The notes under the pieces are model-generated. The model was not told the origin of the DNA, did no database searches, and worked only from the letters and a program-made list of their open reading frames with translations. A DNA stretch of 64,000 nt from Capitulum mitella. Lineage: Eukaryota > Arthropoda > Thecostraca > Pollicipedomorpha > Pollicipedidae. A program made the position numbers and the translations under genes. The first letter of the stretch is position 1, and each line of letters starts with the position of its first letter. Below, one piece after another: positions 1 to 13,770 of this stretch. The stretch covers positions 25,205,822 through 25,269,821 of the forward strand of contig CP099842.1 in assembly GCA_030062745.1 (NCBI GenBank), written 5' to 3'.

Positions 1-559
1 GACAACAGTGGCGACATTCCACTGATCGTGGCTGGCAGCCCCACGACACGACAGGGTGGCATTTCATTACAACATGACTGAATGCACGCCATCCTCGTGT
101 CAGAGGCGGCTTTATAAGGTTACCACGGTCCGAGATTCCCTGACAACCAACAGCACAGGCGAACATGGGCTGCAAAGGCCGCATACCTGCCTGTCGCCTA
201 CAACAGTGACAGCAAAACTGCCCCGCTCACGACAGGGCCTCCTCGAGGCGAAATCTTGCACCCGACGCGGTGTGGTGTAAGGGCCGGTCTGTCATAAATG
301 ACAGGCATTCTCCGCCGGCTAAAAAGTGACGGTGGGCCATTGTGCCGAGCCACTGCCGGCAAACTCACACCGTTCCAAGGCGAGACAGCGGAAGCACAGA
401 CAACAATGGGCTCCAGATGTAATCCTTATCCGACCTTCCTCGGCACTCCACCCTCGCCATAGAAACGCTGCATGTAAAATGTCACGATTGCCAATGACAC
501 CGCTCTCGACTAGAAACATATGAACGTTCCAGAGCGGACATGAGAATAATCCTGCCTGC

Positions 560-1660
560 TAATGCCCCCTCCAGTGGACGACAACACGGCACGATCCCGC
601 CTCGTCCACGGACGCTTCGGAATGCGGCAATCTATCACCTTGAAACAGAACTCCTGTGCGACGTCGGGCCTTCCCAGCGGCTCCGGTTTCCTGGCGGCGC
701 CGGCGACCTTCCGGCTCCGTCACGCCGCGACCCCGCTCAATGACGCTCCCGGTGTCCGGCCGGCTAACAACAGGCCTCTTAGATCCCGGCCGGCGGCGGT
801 TGGGATTCACACCCGCCATCCACCTGGCCGGCTAATTGAACCGGCCGGCTCCCGAGGCACGTCGGGCCGTGCCGGCGGCCGGAATAAAGGACCCTCCGCG
901 CCGGCGGCCGGCGTTAATACGCGGCGGTCGGCGGCGGGCGGTGTTTGCAGGCGGCCGGGCGGCGGCGGCGGCGGCGGCGGCGGCGGGGCCGACTGGCCGC
1001 GGCCAGTGCCGCCCGCTCCCATTCACAGGGCCGATGAAATCCGAGCGGTGCGCGTGACGTCACCGTCTCGGGTGACGCGCCGGCCGCGCGGACGCAGCCG
1101 AGCCGCCACGCCGCCGCGTCAGCACGTCCCGCCGCCGTCACGGAGCGCGGCGACCGCCGCCGGCGGCGGCAGCGGCGGCGGCGGCGGCGGCGGCGGTGAC
1201 GGAGGAGGAGCAGCAGCAACAGAAGAGGACGATCCGCCGCCGCCTCGCGCTGTCCGCTGTCCGAGACACCGGAGCCGGCTCCCGCGGCGAGCCGTCATCG
1301 TCCGCGCCGCGCGGCCGGCGCAGCGCGCGCCCGCCTCGCGCAAACAGGCCGCACGCCGTCACGCCCGACGCGTGCGCGCGCCCTTCTTGCACGGCCGCTC
1401 GGCGGCAGCGCCCGGCGCGGCTGAAAAACGTGCGTACGCTCGCCTCAATAAACAGCACCCTTCCGAGTCGTGATTGAGTGGCCGGGGTGTGAGTCGCCGC
1501 GCGGCGCCGCGGTGAGAAACGGCCGGCCGCCGGACACCGCCCGAAATACCAGCGCTCACGAGCCTCCCTGAGGTCCGTGATGTGGCACTGCCGGCTCGGC
1601 CCGCCGGCGTGGGACGAGCCGGGCGGGGGGAGCGGGTCCCGGCCGGTAATTAGCGAGCCA
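560..1660. other. CpG island with two (CGG)n runs, no gene identified
   Basis: Strong CpG density with uninterrupted CGG repeats near 957-986 and 1165-1196. Long open frames exist on both strands because stops are rare in such sequence; none shows a domain. May be the promoter or first exon of a gene outside the window. Positions 1-559 hold nothing I recognise. Confidence 0.6.
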
Positions 1661-1865
1661 GTCACTCGCAGGTGTTCAGCCGAGGCGCGTTGAGAGCTCG
1701 GCGCCGTTTTGTTTCATGGCTGATGACTCGCATGTGCGGGCCAGGCAGGCTCTGAGCCCGATGCCTGACGCAAAAATTGCAGAACTGCTTCGTCACGCCC
1801 TGCAATATCCGTCTCAGAGGGACGAGGCCGAGGTGCCCTCGGTTCGGACAGCGGCCGCCGGCAGT

Positions 1866-2010
1866 GATATCTGTTTGGGTCCCCACGCGGAAGGATCGAT
1901 GTTTGGGTGGGCCAAGTAGTGACACCCGTTTTGGCCGGTCCCGGCTGTGATGCCTGCTTGGGTCGGTCCCGACCTGGAACAGTGATACCTGTTTGGTACC
2001 ACTGTTCCAG
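1866..2010. repeat. Degenerate minisatellite
   Basis: Repeated units built on GTGATACCTGTTTGG and GGTCGGTCCCGACC, several diverged copies. The open frames over it simply read the repeat (NRYHC-like peptides). Confidence 0.6.
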
Positions 2011-4530
2011 CTCGGCGACCCACGCCCGCTGCCGGGCACAGCTGGTCTGCCTCGGAGCACTGTTTTTGCCTCGGTCGGTGCCGGCTGGCAGGGGTTGTGG
2101 GTGTCGCCGGGTGACAGGGGTGACGGTTGCAGGAGCAGTTCGTTCTCGCTCTCGGCCGGCCAGTCGCCGCCGTGTGTCGCCACGTGCTGTCGTCTGTCGC
2201 CACGTGCCCCGTGTTCTGCAGGCGGCAGGTGCAGTTTGCAACAGAGCCCCAATTGCAGAGCTTAACATACACAAACGCCGTGGAAATCGAACGGATTCTG
2301 TGTTCGCCTCTGTCCGTACAGTTCGTCCCTCCTTCCGCTAATGCTGGCCATCCCACAAACCAGCCCGCCTCGTCGGAAACCGTGGAAATCCCAAGAAGCG
2401 TTCCGACCTCACAGGTCTAAACGTCCGATAAAACATGCTCGACCGAACCGACCCGGCGCGGAGCCCGGAAGTCCGGCGCTCCGGACACGAGCAACTAACA
2501 ACCATCACCGACGTATCTCCGCCCAATCTGCGTGACCTGACAGGGAGACAGGCCGCGACATGACGGCTGGCAGGTACACCTCACGTGGCCGCCGCTGCCC
2601 GGCCGGTCACGCGTAGCATTCACCTGGGCCGGCGTCGGCACCTAATTTGAGGCCCCCATTGTTCTCGGGCTGGGTGATGTGCACCGGCGCCGTCCCGTGC
2701 GCTCACTATGCATCCTGTGCGGCGCCGCGGAACGGCGTGAGTCCCGCTCACAATGCCGGCGTGTCACGTGCGGCCGGCACACCTCCCGCATGGCTAATGG
2801 GTTGGCGGACGGGGCCAGGTCAGTACGACTGACCCACTGAAACAGTTGGCTCATTCCTTCTTCATTCCGCCAGACGAGAGTGTTGTGCTTTTCGTGGAAC
2901 TGGGCCCCGAGGCTTTGCGTGAAACGGCCGCAAGTGTCGCAAACATGAATATTCTTAAGGTGAAAAACTGCGTTACCAAGTCTGAATACTAGCGGGTTGC
3001 GCAAGTCCAGTTCTTGCCATCGGACGAAGCCGCCGCCAGGCTTCGGACGCAGGACGGCCGCCCTGCGCCGTCCGCGAGCGACAGTGGCGGGCAGAGCAGG
3101 CTTCGGCGCGGGCCTCCAAGGGCAGCAGACGCGCTGCTGTACAAGTTACGGCGACGGCGACAATTAGCCGCGTCACCTGCAGGCATCATAACCGTCTCGG
3201 CCGGCCGGCGCCGGGCCACCTTTGTCCCCGCTCGGCGACAGTAACTGTCCCACGGTCAGGACGACTGGGAGTCGCTCCCCGGTCCCGGACGGCGCCGGAG
3301 GCCGAGGCCAGGCTGGGGACCGCTCGTGGCGGCGAGAGAACGCCTTGGTTTTGCTGCTACGTTACGGTGCGTTCACAGACGAGCCATCGGGACTGCAGCC
3401 TCGCTCGCCAGTTACAGCCGGCTTACGTGGAGTCCGCGGCAGCGGGTTATAGCCGAAGTTCGAACCCCGGAGAAATTGAATGGCCCCACTGAGCACCTCC
3501 CATGTCCTCGCTGGAAAGATATTTAGCACAAAGGCACTAGACTCTGGGAAACTAGGACAACCGTAGGAAACGCCAAGCCGATTCTGTGTGGAGTCTGGTC
3601 TCCGCACAGACCGCGTCTTCTTCCCTCCACTCAAAAACACATCTTGGACGCCTTCCTCCATCCCTCACATTCCTCCCTGCCCCAGTCACGATAATGGCGC
3701 ATTAACACGCTGCCTTCCGCGGCAGAATCATTTACCTTTCCTGGCAAACGGCCCGGCTATGTAAAACGACACCGGCCGGGCCGCCGCCGGCCGGCGATCC
3801 GCGACCGCGCGGACGGCGCAATGGAATCCGCCGCCGAGAGCCGCCGTCCCGTGACGGAATCGGAGTCCAGCGGCCCGCGCTGGCGGGCTGACGGCTCGGG
3901 CGACGCCGGAGAGGACGGTGGAATGCCGATGAGGTGATGAGCGAATGTGATAGCGACAGCGGAACGGCCAGGTGGGTACGGGTGACGCTTTCACCGCTGT
4001 CTGAGTTTGAAATCTGTTTTCACAGTTCTCTTCCTAAAGTTTGTTTTCGCGAGCCAGTAACGTAAATTTTGCTTATCATGTAAGAAATGTTTTCCTTTTT
4101 CGCAGGCCTAATAACAAGTCAACTGAGACCAGCAATGAATGATAAACTGAAAATAATAAGGCAACCCAGTTGAACACAATGATATATAAATCAAAGGCCC
4201 ATTTCCAGCAGTTTGACTTCCCTGTGCAATTATAGTTTTTCTTGGGTAGCTACGTACAAGGTGAACATTTTGCTGCGAAACGTTCTTCCAGAAGACTGGG
4301 AAACAACTGCTCCTGCTTTTTCCTTGCGTTTACCAATATGACTGTACCATGCATATTTCAGCTGAATACATTACATGAAGCGAAACAATTATAGGTAATA
4401 CAGTTACAATAATCAAGACTGGAATTTTCGCCCGCAGAAAGGGTTCATCCCATGGGGGGAGCCCATGATAATTTGTCCGACCATTGATATCCGATAACGC
4501 TTGGGAATCCTTGTTAGGCCACTCCGCAGG

Positions 4531-4535
<5 letters not shown>

Positions 4536-4610
<75 letters not shown>
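4536..4610. repeat. (TC)n microsatellite
   Basis: 75 bp of uninterrupted TC. Serine-leucine and arginine-glutamate open frames across it are artefacts. Confidence 0.98.
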
Positions 4611-4613
<3 letters not shown>

Positions 4614-6029
4614 CTTGCTCTGTTGGGGCAACATATCCCGCCAAAGGGCAATATCTCGTGCCGAGCGGGCCTGTCTGATAAAACTAGCCGACTCCGCTCA
4701 TCTGACGAGTCACCACGAGTGTTGGGTATGCCACTGCCGACTCACATTCCAAGGCAGACATTGCCTTCGCACTCGGCATAGTTTTCTTTAGAGGAAGATG
4801 CCTAGATTTCTTTACAAAGCGGAGCCTGCCAGAACATTTGGAATTTAGCGTTACCAAGGGAAGTACATCGTCACTGCCTCCTGCATTGACTGGTATCAAT
4901 TTCTGTCCGAATTGAAAACCCAAACCATAAACAAAAACCATAACCGACTACAGCAACTGACGAACGACTACCCTTACCACTCGTTCTTGCTTCACTGCTG
5001 CGTCATCATGTTCTACCTAGCTGACAGTTCCAGACGACGGTCAAAAAGGCCATGAAGTAAGGTTGATCACGCATTACATCTCCCGACCGTCTGGCATGGG
5101 TGCTTAACTGATTTCGGTCGCCTTCCGACCGTTGCCTCGGGAGACAAACAAGCTGGGACATGTTTCGCGCCGTGTTGGTGCAACGCAAAACACGTTGCCC
5201 TGTACAAAACAGGGCGTAAGTGACGTAAATGCTGCCAGTAAATGCACACAAAGAGACTGCTTTGTTATCTTTATATTCCCAGAGATGTAAAAAATTTAAA
5301 AATCTTCCTGAGGAACGGAAATATAAACTTCATTACGCATGATTGCCTTTCCATGACAAGTATTCGGCCACGACAGCAGTGTTTGTAGAAGAGCTGAACT
5401 GAGTGTCAGAATAACTTAATTTGCATTGATAGGCTATTCGCATGCATGGCAGGTAACAACTAATCAATAACCTCATCACTCCTACACCTCCCTCCGCGTT
5501 CTCAGGCCATCTGAACGCGATAAGTGGCTTTCGACACGATTGCATTCTCACACTCGGGCATTGTCAAACGTCGATGATTGCCTTTCACATCCGGAGACCC
5601 GTAATCACCAGCCGGCCACCTGCACCCAGCAATCTCAGCTCCACAAATCACCAGCTCGCACGCACACACGCACAACGCAGGAACAGAGGCGGAGGTAGAT
5701 GGTCGACTACGGGGACGCCATCCACCAACGTGCCATCGAACAATCCAGAATCCAGCAGACTGGATTCAAAACCGACAGGGTAACTTAAATGCCTCAGCCT
5801 CCGATGAGCTTTTGCTGATACAAAAACTTCTAGAAAAAAATACATCGACAGCAGAAGTAAGAACGTCGAGGTCAAAAATGGATGAAAACAAATTATAATG
5901 ACAAAGCAATATACAAAATTTGTTCCGCTTACTACTTGTATTTAACGCGTTATTTATTGTTGTTGTTTGACTTTGGCTGGCGTCAGGTGCCGGCCAGCGC
6001 GGTCGGCGTACTCACATCCAGTTGTAGTA

Positions 6030-6360
6030 TCCGTGCACGGCTGCCGGCTGCAGCAGCAGCAGAGCCAGCAGCGCGAACAGGGCGCCGCCGGCCGCGCCCG
6101 CTCCCCGCATCGAATCCCTCTCAGGCCGCCGCATAGCACCTACATATCCCACTGGGCGCCGCCCGAGGCCGGCACAGCGTCACAGCATGCCGCGGCACAC
6201 GCGTCCCGTCACGGCGCGTCTGCTCGCGGCACACGACGGCACAGGGGCGCGCGGACGACTGACCGCCGGCCGCCGGCGCCGCTTCTTCGAGACGGCGCGG
6301 CGAGGGGCGGGGCCTCGCCGCCGCGCGGCGCTGATTGGTCGAGCGCGGCCGTCAAAAGCC
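6030..6360. other. CpG island
   Basis: CpG-dense block with GCGCTGATTGGTCGAGCGCG, an inverted CCAAT box, near 6328-6347. Promoter-like, but no attached exon was recognised on either strand. Confidence 0.5.
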
Positions 6361-8199
6361 GTGATTTTGCCGGCGGTTTTCGAAGGATGGCCTGACTGGC
6401 AGGTTCTGAGCGTGTTGGGGGATTTTTGGTGCTCTGCGCTTAACGCGATGCATGCGAAGTGACGTGTGCTACCTGATGGGCATGGAAGTGAAAGGTAAAT
6501 TAAAAATGCTACAGTACCACATAAATATAAACGTGTGGCAGCCCATTTGGAATGTATTGCAACAGCCCACCGGATAAGCAATGACATACCAATACCCGCG
6601 CAGCCAAACGGGGGTTGTGGACCCGGCCCCTCCCCCCTTAGGCCGGCATTTTTGTGAAAACCATAACATATCGTCTTCCAAGCAGGTGCTTCTCATATGA
6701 TTTCAGCTCACACTGAGCTCCCCCCAAGGAAATTCTGGCTGCCCCCCTGCGTGTCAGCTTTGGATAATTTTAGCACTAATTCTATGGTGTAACTTGGAAA
6801 GAAACTGGCCGAAAATAGCTCTGACCCTTTCAACTGTGAATATGTTTCTTCACCAATGCGTATGTATTTAGCGGCATTTCACCAAATGATTCACGGATGA
6901 CGCATCCAGCGAATACGCAAGGCCATTTCAGTAGGTCGTTCCTGGATGACGGCAATTCTTACTTGATTTACAGAGTAATGCGCCAAAAGGCGTATAAATG
7001 TGGGGCTAGGGACAATGGGCATCTTTTTTGTGCTCAATTTGTGTGTAGTGAAAAAAGCACATCCTGACATAACAGTGAGAACCATCAAAGAGCGCGGGGA
7101 GGAGAAGCACTGGAAGGTGTATAAACAGTTATTGTTGTGTAATGCAGAATAGGATTAATGTGGTTAAACATTTGAGAAAAGTGAGGAAAGGCCGCCAAGC
7201 TTCTCACGTTCCTGGGCCAGTGATCCCAAACACTTACACACATTCTTTTCCTTGGGCTTGCCCAGGCTTGCCCTCTGTAAATATTGACACTGTGATGATA
7301 CACACCTCTGCAACAAAAGTTTGAGCCAAGATCTCATCATTCATAACAAGTCGAGCCTGAATTCACCGTTTTCAATCTAGCGTTGCCACACTATTTTTGT
7401 CACCTTTATTTACACGGGACTGACAATCAGTCAAATGATGCGAAACCGATATTTGTCACAATTCAGTTACTCATGACCGCTGTTTTGTTTTCGGCAACTA
7501 CTTAAACTTCTCAGATGCATTTTTATCTGAAAATGTTGACGCCATATACTTTGTTTCATAGGAACTGCTGGAAATTTAGCATTGGTGCTATTTGGCATTT
7601 GAAAAGCTTGAATTGTCTAACTAGTAAAAAGATTCAATAATATTTCACTTTTCGGCATACCTTAAATTCCTATGAACTTAATTTTCAAAGATATTTCTTC
7701 ACTATAAGACATGCATAAAATGGTAATACGCCTGCAGTCACGCAGTAACGCGATGTATGGTTAACTCACGAGTACATAATGCCAATGGGGTGGTACAAGT
7801 TTGCTCCCGAACAATATTGTTCCCTGGCAGAGGCTCAAATTACAGGCGCTATACAACACGGCTGTGTTCCGCACATAAGCCGTGATAATGATTACGATCC
7901 GGCAAGTGATACTTCCTTCTCTGATGAAAAATGGGGCCGGCTGCGCCACCGACAACCACGTCATACATCCACTGCCAACTCCGGAAGGACCTGTCAGCGC
8001 ACCGGAAGTCTGAATCCGACTCGAACAAGTGGCCATGCATTTTGCCGTTGGGAAAGCTAACGTACCTGACTCAAAGAACGTGCCAAGCAGCGTGAATGTC
8101 ATTCATGCAATGAACGGCGCATCGCTCATTCTTCGTCAGGGTGCTGGACAAAGTGACCACACGCGGCGTAAGCTCGAACCAGCCTTTCCTGGCTTCAAC
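6361..8199. other. No gene seen
   Basis: AT-richer unique sequence. Overlapping open frames at 7761-8102 on both strands lack similarity to known domains. Confidence 0.5.
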
Positions 8200-8830
8200 C
8201 CGCCGCTGAGTCGCCCCTCCAGCCGCCAGCGCCACCACTACGGAACCCAGACGTCATGTGCTCACTGACGGGGCGCCGTCTCCCCGTGCTACCATCTGCC
8301 CGTGTTCCGGGTGTGGCGAGGGCTCGTTTACGACCCGGCCGGCCGTCCACCGCCCGGCTGGCCGGCCGCGCCGCCCTCCCGGCCGGCCGGGCCGCGCTCC
8401 GATGAAGATCGATGACCGCCGGCGGCGATACGATCGGCAGGAGATTGGCCCGGTGCCGGGCGGCGGCGGCCGGCGCACAGGTGCCCGGCCGTCGGCGCGC
8501 CCGTCGGCCCGATGTTTCCGCCCGGCCGGGCCGTTTTTGCCGGCGCCGACCGGCGTCGTTGGTCCGACATGGATCGGCCGTAATTAAATGGCGCCTGCTC
8601 GACGGCCGCGCGGCGCCGGCGGCCGATCTGCATGCGGCCAGGGCGGCCGGCGCTGGCGCTGAGGTCCGGCGGACACCGGCCGTGCGGCGGTCTGCCGGTG
8701 TCACGCCATCAATCGCCCGCCGCTGGCCGACGCCGCGGCCGCCGGACGATTTACATTTTATCGGCCGTCTGTCGCCTTCCGCGCGTCCGAAAAGCACGCC
8801 GCCGGTGACTCCAGCTTCCTGGAGTCGGTC
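8200..8830. other. CpG island rich in GGCCGG
   Basis: Very dense in GGCCGG and CCGGCC with an embedded TAATTAAAT near 8580. Open frames on both strands are low-complexity (G, R, P, A). No exon recognised. Confidence 0.55.
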
Positions 8831-11029
8831 TCTTCTGGCCGGAGGGTTAGTAGGAAAGCTGCGTCACAGGTTAAGGCATTTGAAGAATGCGGAGCCAGTG
8901 GTTCTGGAGTGATTTTATTGTTCGTTGGCGTCGCTGATGGACGTTTTTTGTGAAGTGTCTGAATGTATTTCACACTGTTGTGCTAACAGCCGAGTATGTA
9001 TAGTTTCCAGTGTTCAAGGACTGAAATGTTCTGCAAAGCGCTAGCTGGTTCGAGAGAAAGTGGACGAGTATGTCGTGAACCCATTACATGTGTATGGAAG
9101 TAAGGGACGTAACAGAAACGATTTCAGCACTCCTTCATAGTTTTCCCACCGCACCCTGCCTTTTTTTCTGGCCGACTAGGTGTTAAACGTGTGTTTTCGT
9201 TTATTGATCTGTGGTTTGTGAGAGAACGTCTCTGGTCGCATGGCTATAGATAATGGTATATTACCAGTATTAGCTTGCCACATTCATTCCTGTCAGAGTA
9301 AAGACGTCGTTCTGTACGTCCTTGTCGTGGACAAAAAGTTCAGCAGTGTCCAAGACCACTCCTGTGACTGAAACCCTTGTGATTGAAACTCAATACGCTT
9401 CTGCTTCATGCGATGTCATGTTAATTGCAAGCCTTTCGCACGTAATGAAATGGCTTAACTCTCGCTCAAACCGTCGGATTTAGTTCAAACTCCCAGGCAC
9501 GCCAAGGTGCATGCTACTGACGGTAGCTGCTGGCCGTGATCGCCACGTACAGTTCACGATATCACAGCCCAGAGCCAAGTGCAGAATCGCTGCCGACGAT
9601 TGCGGCAGCTGCTTCTGCCTCTGGTCGCGGGGTGACGGTGGCCGGCGAAAGTGAAGATGCCAGACCCTGCGGCTGACGGTCAGTGATGTCGGTGTCGTAG
9701 GCCAGAGTTTCTGCCAGCAGGGGGCGGCTGTGATGTTAGACTGGGGACTGAGTCAGTAGAGGAAGTACGTCTGGCTTTCCACCAGCTGATCCCGTGCTGA
9801 CAGCGTGAGCTGTACGTACAGGGTTTGAAGAAAGTCAGAGATCCTGACGCAAAACGAAATCAGGATCTGGGATTTCGCGGATTTGGATAGGCTTTGAACG
9901 GAATCCAGGCTACTGCGTCGATGCTGATCTGAGATTGTAGACGAGCCACGCATGAATAGTGCACATGCGTACGCAGTAGGTACGCGTATGCACTGCACCA
10001 CCATATTTTGCCATTCAAATGCTGGACGCATTTATCATACCCTTCGTAGGACGGCTAAAATTACCATGAATAAGTAGTCCATGCAGCTGGGATTCCTCAA
10101 AAGTCCCGTTCCGCGTATTCCATTCACAAGGCAACGTTAATCAACAGAAGGCACTGCCGACATCCACACTGTCAGAAAACGAGATCGTCCTGGACATGGA
10201 GAGGGCTGCACATTTGAAACAGATTATTTGGTGGGAACAACAAGTTATCTAAAACGGGCGTCGGGTCACATTGCATGTTTGCTTTATTTTCCCGGACCTC
10301 AGACGAATTCTGTACGGAAAGGAATCCATTCCATTTGTGTAATCCTCATCTGTCTCTGGAAATCACCTTTAGTCCGCAACAAACAGGAAACACGTTCGCT
10401 TCCCCTTCCTGCTTTGTATACCACCACAAAGCCCTCGTTGTTAACTGATCCTCTCCCACCGACCCAGGCCTCCCTGGAATCGCCACCAAGGGCTCTCCGC
10501 CTTCCACCAGTCCCGCCAGGTTAAGGCACCTCACCTTCCTCACCTCCCCGCCGCCCATTCTCGGCTCGGCAGGGCCGGGATAGTTGACTGGCATATTTCG
10601 CGGGCCGCCCGGCCTGGTCCGAGATTTAGTGGCCTCGTACGCCGGTATGATGGTAACAGCGGGTCGCCGGCCGTTTAGTGAGGCCCGGACGACGTGGATT
10701 TAGCTTGGGAATTACAGCGGTCCGACGCAGGACCGCGCAGGATCAGCCTGGGCCTGGCGCACCGGTCAGCCGACAATGGACGCAGCCCAACCAGGGAAGG
10801 AGAGAAATTAATGGCCGGCCGATGTGACAGACGATGACCAAGGGATCCGGTTACAGTTGCGTGTAACTAGTGGGAATTGGAAAAATGGATTCCAGTGGGT
10901 GGATTTCGGGTTCTTCCCATTTAGTTTAGCCGTCCTAAAACATGAACAAAGTGTAACACGGAGTCAAAATAAAACAGTCGTCAAAATTAGAATCGTATCA
11001 AGAGAAACCACAGCTGTCATACAGGTAGG
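8831..11029. other. No gene seen
   Basis: Unique sequence without recognisable exons; a GC-rich patch near 10440-10600 has open frames but no similarity. Confidence 0.5.
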
Positions 11030-11275
11030 TCGTCAGAAGGATTCACTGTCAGTCTGCCTATGATACAGGTCAGACGGATCTCCGTCAGTCGGCCCTGATA
11101 CATGTCAGACGTGTCACCGTCTGTCAGCCCCTGATAAAGGTCAGTCGGCTCCTGATACAGGTCAGGCGGACCTGCCGTCACTTGGCCCCTGATATCAGCT
11201 CAGTCGACCCCTGATCCAGGTCAGGCGGATTTGCCGTCATTTGGCCCCCGATACAGGTCAGACGGATCCCCAACA
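11030..11275. repeat. Degenerate minisatellite
   Basis: Five to six diverged copies of a roughly 40-base unit containing CTGATACAGGTCAGACGGAT and GCCGTCANTTGGCCCC. It abuts the CpG island at 11270-11500. Confidence 0.75.
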
Positions 11276-12420
11276 CGCCCCGCCCGTGCCTGGCAGCTGG
11301 CGGCCCGCGGCGGCCGCGCTCGACTGACAGACGCCGCCGCGGGGGTTCCGCTAACGTGACGGATCCCGCTGGGCCCGGACGGCCGGGACGGGCGCGGGGC
11401 CCGCCGCGGGGGACCCAGTAACGCCGCGAGGGGCCGCCGCGCGCGCCAGTTCGCGGCCGCGAGAGTCCCGCGATAAAGCATTAGCAGCGCCGCCGGCACT
11501 CGTTAACATGACAAAGACGGATGTCGGGCGGACGTGGGGACGCTGGGATAAACGACGATACGCCGACGTGGTTAAGGGCAAAATGACTCAGACGATCCGT
11601 CTGTAAACGCTACTGGAAGCAAACAAATCGGGGTCTTACGTACATAGTAGGTGTCAACAGGTCACGGAACGTTTTCGGCTTACATGTTTAGTGCCATGTT
11701 ACCCTTAACAATCCGAGATGTTACGGGACAGGCAAGGAGTTTACCGGTATTCCTAAAGATAAACCGTAACCAGTCTTCTATAAAACTTTCTCTCATGTTG
11801 GAAAACGTGTAGCTGCCTTCGCTGCCTAGCCCTCCTCCCTCGAGCAGAACCGTTCCACTCCGGCACTAATCGCCGCTGGATTTGTCAGGCGTGTCGTCAG
11901 AACAATGCGCCGGTCACTCGGACGGGCTCCGTGGCGTTTTGCAAGTCGCCGTTTACCCGTCGCTGGCGACAGTGATCGCGAACGTGCAGGCTCGCCGGCC
12001 ACCCGCGGCGCGCGCCTCAATCCCACCGACCCGCTCCGCCCATTCATCTCCACACAGGGCGAGCGTAACCAAAGCGCGCTGTGCGGCCGGCGCGAGCGCC
12101 GGTCGCACGCACTCGCGCGCCGCCAAGGACCGGGCGACGCACGCCGGGCCATTTTTTCACTCGGCCTAATTATAAGCCGGCCCGGTCGTGCCGGCGCCCC
12201 GGCGCGCGCGCCGCGACGTGGTAACTTAAAGGGTTTTAATGGGGTATTATGGGATGATTTAACTGGTGGCGGCGGCGGCGGCGGGGACCGTGTGGGGCCT
12301 TTGTACGGCCCGGGCTCGGCCGTGAGTTATGCGGGCGGTACGGACGCCCCTCTCCGGCGACGGTCGGCGGGGGGCTGTGTCGCGGGTTCTGGCGGCGTTT
12401 TTGCGAGACGTGCGCTAGCT
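11270..12420. other. Pair of CpG islands
   Basis: Islands at about 11270-11500 and 11820-12420 flank a plain stretch. The second contains CCTAATTATAAGCCGG and GTGGCGGCGGCGGCGGCGG. The 230-codon plus-strand open frame (11905-12597) is arginine- and glycine-rich, without domains. Confidence 0.5.
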
Positions 12421-13686
12421 GAGCCCTTCAGAGGCCGGAGATGTCGACCGCTTTTACTGGGGAAACATGGCCGCCGAGCTGCAAACATTGTTCGGTGTGG
12501 GAGTGATTTCAGTCAGAGGAAAATGGTTGGGAAGGACAGGCATGGTGTCCGCAAGGGGTCTGTAGTAATAAATCGAACGGTATCCGGTATCTTCTAAGTG
12601 TGCTGTCATGCGCGCACACGTGTGCTTATGGACTTGCCTGTTGAAGTAGCCGTAGGAGACAATGCGCCCAAATTTCTTGCAAAGCCAAATTCGTTGCTTC
12701 TTTAACGATCACGGTAACCTGATTTCTAGTCAAGCTGACAATCAAACAAGATCCATGAATTACAAAAACCCTGCTACTGAACAAACCTCCATTAGGCGCA
12801 GTTAGCTATCGTAGTTTTTCTTGAGTATTCCCTCTTACGGAAATGATTGATCCTTGTTACATCGCTATCGTTCAGGCTTTTTACGGTGCGTGTCGATGTT
12901 CCTGCTGTCAACAAGTAGGCATGTGACAAATGGGTTTGGTTATCAATAACATGATACGATAAGCGTGCATACTTATATGACAAACCGCAATACATTCTGT
13001 GGTCACATAGTTCTTGACTTAACTTCTTGTCTCTGTGCTTCTCGTGTTCAGCCGTAACTAACGGTTTCAAAACACCATTATAAATTCTCATATCTGATGA
13101 ATCAGTACAGGTACTCCTCAGACGTTCCTAAAGCTTCCTTAATTTTCCTCGTTATGTTTTTCAATGTTTTAATTTTTAAAGCAAGGAAAATTGTCGCACA
13201 TCTATTTGTAAAAGTATCTGTGTGATTTTCAAAGGCGCGCGCAAGTTAAGGGGTTCCATTATCCATTCTGGCAGTCGTCGTAGCGAGGGAGATTTGGAAA
13301 GCGTTGAAATGCATGCAGTTTTCTAGAGCCGCTAAAATGATTTGGCATGACACCTGCCAACTGTTTGGAGTATGTTAAGGCAAAGTCTGAGAGAAACTGA
13401 GAGGGCCTCATCATGCGTGTTTTAGTGCCCACATGCTTCAAGGCTGGAGCATAGTGTATGTCATTGACTAAGGCTAACATGACTAAGACATTCGAGCAGC
13501 GGTGTCGTTTTCTATAGGCCTGCTACTGTCCAAACCCTATCAATATCAGTCTGACTCCTATCAATATTCCTCTGGGCCCTACCAGCGTGTTTTTCAAACC
13601 AAAATCTTTCATCTCAGATGGATGTAAAAAGTCAGATAGAATAACAAATATTGCCAGGAAATCAAACTTCTTTACGACAGACTGAT

Positions 13687-13770
<84 letters not shown>

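Larger units (their letters stand above)
1661..6030. other. No gene seen
   Basis: Contains the minisatellite at 1866-2010, smaller GC-rich patches near 2560-2800, 3010-3330 and 3760-3910, and the (TC)n tract. None of the frames is supported by splice pairs plus protein similarity. Confidence 0.5.

Noticed and set aside
562-1473. 303-codon plus-strand open frame
   Set aside because: It is open only because the CpG/CGG island lacks stops; the product is R/P/G/A-rich with a poly-glycine run, and other frames are equally open.
3440-3480. B-box-like AGTTCGAACCCCGG
   Set aside because: The T stem does not pair and no A box lies at the right distance, so neither a tRNA nor a clear SINE head.
4330-4791. 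Open frames with poly(RE) or poly(SL)
   Set aside because: Translations of the (TC)n microsatellite.
11905-12597. 230-codon plus-strand open frame
   Set aside because: Arginine- and glycine-rich translation of a CpG island, no domain, no splice or polyadenylation context.
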